From Thermoplasmatota archaeon (GTDB taxonomy: Archaea; Thermoplasmatota; Penumbrarchaeia; Penumbrarchaeales; Penumbrarchaeaceae): a stretch of DNA of 10,286 bases. The notes below the pieces were generated by a model. The model had not been told where the DNA came from and did not search any database. It saw only the letters and a list, made by a program, of their open reading frames with translations. Below, piece after piece: positions 7,093-10,286 of the stretch (position 1 is the first letter of the stretch; the number at the start of each line of letters is the position of its first letter). Position numbers and translations under genes: made by a program. The stretch covers positions 1 to 10,286 of the forward strand of contig JAFGJI010000281.1 of assembly GCA_016929175.1 (NCBI GenBank). The letters run 5' to 3'.

Positions 7093-9639
7093 ATGGTACA
7101 GTTCAAAGGAGCTATCGCAATATTATTCGCAGTGGCATTGATGGCCTCGGTTTTCCTTATACCGGTCTCGGATGCCGATACCGAGCCCAACGATGAATTC
7201 TATCAGGCGGAGACCATCACAGCAGGGCTCCATACCGGCAGCTTCGATGATGTCGACAACTATGACTATTACAAGTTCACCATCACTCCAGGGGACATCA
7301 TCAGCGTCGAATTCCTGGCTTTATCCAATGACCTCTATGTGACCCTTTACGACGAGGATGAGAGCTGGCTTGCCGAGATCGAACCCATTTCGAATGTGGC
7401 CGAGAACTTCTCGTTCCAGACCGCTCTGGAAACGGATTTCACCTCGTGCTACCTGGAAGTTTACAACGATGGCTATGCTGCCACATACTCCTTCACCCTC
7501 GACCTGAACCAGCAGAACGACGGGGGATCTGGAACGGACGCACCCGACCAGAGATCGCAAGGACCCGTCGTTTCCGAGGGCAGCATTACAGGAGAGGTGA
7601 ACGGCGGCTCCGACGATTACGCTTTCCAGGGAGAGGATTACACGGATTGCTACAAGTTCTGGGCGGGAGAGGGAGACCATATCCTCATGTCGTTCACCAC
7701 TCCAGCCTCAGAATACCTATACTTGAACCTCTATGATCCGGACGAAAACTACGTGTTCGATCTGCGGTCCAGGAACCAGGAGACCGCATCCGACGGGTTC
7801 TGGACCGCAAACGAGACCACGATGGGCTGGTATTATATCACGGTGGATGATGACATGGTCCCCGGCCAGTACACGATCGTTCTTGAAATAGAGAGACAGA
7901 ACGATGCAGGACTCGGGGTGGATGCCCCCGAGAATTATCTGCTTGCCCTTCCCGTTCCCGCGGGGAACATCAACGGACATGTCGAGGACGATGATGACAC
8001 GGATGCTTTCAAGTTCGAGGCGGGAGAGGGAGACATCATCTCGATAGGGTTCGCCGGATACTCGGTGGGAGATCATCTCTACATAGATCTCCTCGATGAT
8101 GACGAGCACTACCTTCGGTCGGACAAATCCTCATCGAGTGACTCCGGAGTTCTCATGATCTACCACACCGCCAACGAGACCGCTGTCCAGACTTTCCATT
8201 TGAAGGTCTGGATGGACACCGCTCCGGGTGATTACGTCATTACACTGGGGATCGAGAAGCAGAACGATGCCGGACTGGGAATGGATGTTCCCGAAGGGGC
8301 CCATATCAGCTCAAGTCCACTCATATCCGCAGGGTCCTATGAAGGATGGATCTACGACCTGGACACATCGGACATGTACATGATAAATCTGACCACCGGG
8401 GATATACTGTCCGTCATCCTCTCAATCAGCGACGGGGAGTCGGCGTCCTGGAGACTGTATGACGATACTTTAGCGGATATCCTTGATGATGGTACCGGTT
8501 TCTTCAACGACCCCTCAAGGTCCACGTATTACTTCGACAGCATGCTCGGACCTCAGACCTGCTTCCTGGAGATCTACAACGGTCAGGCAAGATACAGCCT
8601 GGGGATCGCGATCTCCCGGCAGAATGATGCGGGGTCCGGGACAGATGCCCCCGGGACCGCTTCACCGGCCCAATTGTCAGAGGACCCTCTACCGATAGGG
8701 GAAGGAACGTATAATGGCCTTCTGAACCTCGGAAACGATCGGTTCGATTCTTATCTGATAAATATGACCGGTGGGAACCGGCTGAACGTTACGATAACAC
8801 CCGACCAATCCCTGGGGATAAGCGCTATGCTCTACGGAGCCGGTGTCGTCCAGTTCGATATGGACACCATGAACGGACCGGGAGACGCCGCATATCTTCA
8901 ATACGATTTCGGGGTCGACGAATGGGCCCAACTTATCATCCAGCTGTACTCGGGTAATGGAAATTACTCGTTCACCGTGACCGTTACGGAGATCCCTGGC
9001 GGGGGCAACACCCCGTCCGCCCCGATACTCAGTGCCAATGCGGGGAGCGCAGGTATAACCTTGACCTGGACCGTTCCGGAAAGCGATGGGGGGAGCCCAA
9101 TAACCGGTTACAGTATATACAGGGGAATGAGCGCCTACGGCAGCCTTCAACTTATCGAGACCGTGGATGATTCAGCCCTCACATACGTTGATACAGATGT
9201 TGTTGAAGGGCTGACATATTACTACGAGGTTGCGGCGGTCAATGCCAACGGCGAGGGGGCAAGGTCATCAAGGGTTTTCGAAACCATGGGCTCCACGAGC
9301 GATGACACCGATGGCGACGGTATACCGGATACCTGGGAGGACATGTATGGACTGGATAAGAACGACCCCTCGGACGCTGGAGAGGACCCCGATAATGACG
9401 ACCGGACCAATCTTCAGGAATTTCAGGAAGGAACGAATCCCATGGTACACAATGGGGGCGGAGGTGATGATGACATCATCGACGACGATGTCGAGGAGGA
9501 TGGGAAATTGATCGTAGGGTGGTGGGGCCTGCTCGGGGGTGGATGCTGTTTGCTGGTCGTTGTGGCTGTCATCATCGTTGTCGTGATCCTTCTCGTCGTC
9601 AGGTCGCGGAAGAAAAAGTCCGGGGACGTCGAGGAATAA
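7093..9639 (+). CDS. PPC-repeat / FN3 / TSP3-like type I membrane protein
   Basis: An 848-residue predicted surface protein. Residues 1-28 are a signal peptide (AIAILFAVALMASVFLIPV, likely cleaved after SDA). Five PPC-like (pre-peptidase C-terminal) beta-sandwich modules follow at about 29-139, 152-267, 280-388, 401-508 and 521-633; the first starts with the typical DTEPNDEFYQAETI. Four QNDAGxGxDAP-type linkers join them. An FN3 domain spans about 640-733, and 737-783 is a thrombospondin-type-3-like calcium segment (DTDGDGIPDTWE, ending NLQEFQEGTNP). An Asp-rich spacer leads to one transmembrane helix (about 808-836) and a tail starting RSRKKK. PPC domains usually accompany secreted proteases, but no protease or other enzyme domain is present, so an adhesive or structural role is inferred. 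ATG 7093 is preferred for its GGGGG at 6 bases; ATG 7078 would add five residues. It is transcribed divergently from the integrin-like gene. Sure as a surface protein, ligand unknown. Confidence 0.94.
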   Translation: MVQFKGAIAILFAVALMASVFLIPVSDADTEPNDEFYQAETITAGLHTGSFDDVDNYDYYKFTITPGDIISVEFLALSNDLYVTLYDEDESWLAEIEPISNVAENFSFQTALETDFTSCYLEVYNDGYAATYSFTLDLNQQNDGGSGTDAPDQRSQGPVVSEGSITGEVNGGSDDYAFQGEDYTDCYKFWAGEGDHILMSFTTPASEYLYLNLYDPDENYVFDLRSRNQETASDGFWTANETTMGWYYITVDDDMVPGQYTIVLEIERQNDAGLGVDAPENYLLALPVPAGNINGHVEDDDDTDAFKFEAGEGDIISIGFAGYSVGDHLYIDLLDDDEHYLRSDKSSSSDSGVLMIYHTANETAVQTFHLKVWMDTAPGDYVITLGIEKQNDAGLGMDVPEGAHISSSPLISAGSYEGWIYDLDTSDMYMINLTTGDILSVILSISDGESASWRLYDDTLADILDDGTGFFNDPSRSTYYFDSMLGPQTCFLEIYNGQARYSLGIAISRQNDAGSGTDAPGTASPAQLSEDPLPIGEGTYNGLLNLGNDRFDSYLINMTGGNRLNVTITPDQSLGISAMLYGAGVVQFDMDTMNGPGDAAYLQYDFGVDEWAQLIIQLYSGNGNYSFTVTVTEIPGGGNTPSAPILSANAGSAGITLTWTVPESDGGSPITGYSIYRGMSAYGSLQLIETVDDSALTYVDTDVVEGLTYYYEVAAVNANGEGARSSRVFETMGSTSDDTDGDGIPDTWEDMYGLDKNDPSDAGEDPDNDDRTNLQEFQEGTNPMVHNGGGGDDDIIDDDVEEDGKLIVGWWGLLGGGCCLLVVVAVIIVVVILLVVRSRKKKSGDVEE
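7510..8652 (+). repeat. Four QNDAG-type linker repeats between PPC modules
   Basis: The motif occurs at 7510-7545 (QQNDGGSGTDAP), 7894-7929 (RQNDAGLGVDAP), 8257-8292 (KQNDAGLGMDVP) and 8617-8652 (RQNDAGSGTDAP), with periods of 384, 363 and 360 bases. The protein motif is far better conserved than the modules between, and codons differ between copies, so this is an old, selected repeat rather than a recent duplication. Similar NDAGSG-type lead-ins are known before archaeal and bacterial PPC domains. Confidence 0.85.
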
Positions 9640-9773
9640 TGTCACCATGCCCTTCACCATGACCCGCTCTCCTGACTTACCCTTACCGGAGGGACAATGG
9701 ACCAACGACTATCGCAGTCATGAATGGACATCCAATAATTCACCTTCCATCATGAACAAAAGGAGGGGGCTGG

Positions 9774-9782
9774 TTTTTTTTT
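9774..9782 (+). terminator. T9 tract terminator after the PPC-repeat gene
   Basis: A run of nine T residues lies 134 bases after the stop codon at 9637-9639, with no hairpin needed, as is usual for archaeal termination. It sits just before the promoter of the next gene and separates the two transcripts. I see no gene in 9640-9773. Confidence 0.65.
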
Positions 9783-9795
9783 ATCGCTTGACCAG

Positions 9796-9802
9796 TTAAA
9801 TA
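9796..9802 (+). promoter_or_regulatory. TATA box of the small acidic protein gene
   Basis: TTAAATA is identical to the core ahead of the PPC-repeat gene. Its centre lies 26 bases before ATG 9825, predicting a leaderless transcript that starts at that codon. Confidence 0.5.
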
Positions 9803-9824
9803 CCATATGGAAATTATGCCCCTC

Positions 9825-10055
9825 ATGAGCACCATCTCCAGGGAAGAGTATGACATTATCAGCGATCATATCAGAGCCGCAAGAAGGATACTCGAGATGA
9901 CAATTGAGCATTACGGGTACGATGATGATATATCTGAGATCATAGGGTCGTTGGTACAAGAACTGGGACGCGTTCTCGAGGACCTCGAGCATCTTATCGA
10001 TGAGGTTCCCCGGGGACCGTCATCCGAACAGGTTTCTTCTGAAAGGGTCCGTTGA
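9825..10055 (+). CDS. Small acidic helical protein, function unknown
   Basis: A 76-residue protein that I do not recognise. It consists of two probable amphipathic helices, roughly residues 5-27 (REEYDIISDHIRAARRILEM) and 36-60 (ISEIIGSLVQELGRVLEDLE), separated by the acidic turn HYGYDDD and followed by a disordered Pro/Ser tail. It has no cysteine, signal peptide or membrane segment, and could form a helical hairpin or dimer. Three in-frame ATGs lie close together at 9807, 9816 and 9825; the last is preferred because the TATA box at 9796-9802 would start transcription there, while starting at 9807 would give 82 residues. None has a Shine-Dalgarno. The codon pattern resembles the neighbouring genes. 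It stands alone between a terminator and a tRNA gene. Confidence 0.65.
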   Translation: MSTISREEYDIISDHIRAARRILEMTIEHYGYDDDISEIIGSLVQELGRVLEDLEHLIDEVPRGPSSEQVSSERVR

Positions 10056-10172
10056 ACCCATGTTCCGTTCGGGTAATGGCAAACGTAATGAGAACAAAGG
10101 GTACGATCCCTGCTACCCATGCCGGTATTCAACATGACGGCTTGGACCTGCCATAATGCAAAACGGTATACC

Positions 10173-10179
10173 TTTTATA
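10173..10179 (+). promoter_or_regulatory. TATA box of tRNA-Phe
   Basis: TTTTATA predicts transcription start near 10202, about 11 bases before the mature tRNA 5' end, so a short leader would be removed by RNase P. The stretch 10056-10172 contains no gene that I can support; it holds only a weak hairpin (GGGTA 10099-10103 with TACCC 10114-10118) of no clear role. Confidence 0.6.
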
Positions 10180-10212
10180 CATGAAGTGGAATGCCCCTTC
10201 GCTAACACTGCT

Positions 10213-10285
10213 GCGGTGGTAGCTCAGTTGGGAGAGCGTCTGACTGAAGATCAGAAGGTCGGGTGTTCAAGTCACTCCCACCGCA
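10213..10285 (+). tRNA. tRNA-Phe (GAA)
   Basis: A complete cloverleaf: acceptor GCGGTGG (10213-10219) pairs with CCACCGC (10278-10284); D stem GCTC/GAGC (10222-10225 and 10234-10237); anticodon stem TCTGA/TCAGA (10239-10243 and 10251-10255) with loop CTGAAGA and anticodon GAA at 10246-10248; T stem GGGTG/CACTC with one G-U pair around TTCAAGT. The discriminator base is A10285, as expected for Phe. CCA is not encoded and there is no intron. GAA reads both Phe codons UUU and UUC. Confidence 0.98.
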
Positions 10286-10286
10286 C

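Noticed and set aside
7510..8652. Possible CRISPR-like or recent tandem DNA repeat
   Set aside because: The similarity is at protein level in four linkers with periods of 360-384 bases; the DNA copies differ at many codon third positions.
9762..9770. AAGGAGGGG sequence resembling a Shine-Dalgarno
   Set aside because: No start codon follows at a usable distance; it is followed by the T9 terminator tract.
9911..10135. Minus-strand open frame overlapping the small acidic protein gene
   Set aside because: Its composition is unlike a folded protein, it has no promoter or ribosome binding site, and it is antisense to a frame with a TATA box and coherent helices.

Overview
The window looks archaeal. 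The tRNA-Phe has no encoded CCA, putative TATA boxes sit about 25 bases ahead of the expected transcript starts, some genes appear leaderless while others have G-rich Shine-Dalgarno sequences, and the two largest genes encode huge modular type I membrane proteins built from FG-GAP, PA14, PPC, FN3 and PKD-like modules. This style is common in Euryarchaeota such as Thermoplasmatota, but that placement is an inference from style and not from a marker gene. I see no phage, insertion sequence or CRISPR array, and no gap without a gene longer than about 240 bases.

Left part (1-2528), all on the minus strand: a winged-helix/nucleotidyltransferase fusion protein preceded by a 24-base near-perfect palindrome; a small PH/GRAM-like protein ending in two CxxC pairs; and a TPR-repeat protein. 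Gaps of 76-135 bases and separate promoter-like sequences suggest individual transcription rather than a tight operon. Bases 1-22 hold only sequence downstream of the first gene.

Centre (2529-9639): two large surface proteins transcribed divergently from a shared 238-base control region. The minus-strand gene encodes a 1441-residue integrin-alpha-like protein: signal peptide, seven FG-GAP/calcium-loop repeats (a seven-bladed propeller), beta-rich modules, a PA14 domain, Ig-like modules, one transmembrane helix and an acidic cytoplasmic tail. The plus-strand gene encodes an 848-residue protein: signal peptide, five tandem PPC-like modules joined by a QNDAG-type motif, an FN3 domain, a thrombospondin-type-3-like calcium segment, one transmembrane helix and a short basic tail. 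Neither contains a recognisable enzyme domain, so both read as adhesion, binding or cell-envelope proteins. The shared control region holds putative TATA boxes for both genes, two G-rich ribosome binding sites, an inverted repeat next to the plus-strand start site and a repeated GTGGGGGG element.

Right part (9640-10286), plus strand: a T9 terminator, a small acidic helical protein of unknown function with a leaderless-type promoter, and a complete tRNA-Phe(GAA) with its own TATA box. The best candidate for an undescribed system is the divergent pair of integrin-like and PPC-repeat membrane proteins. The cytoplasmic TPR and PH-like proteins beside it may be functional partners, but that rests on proximity alone.
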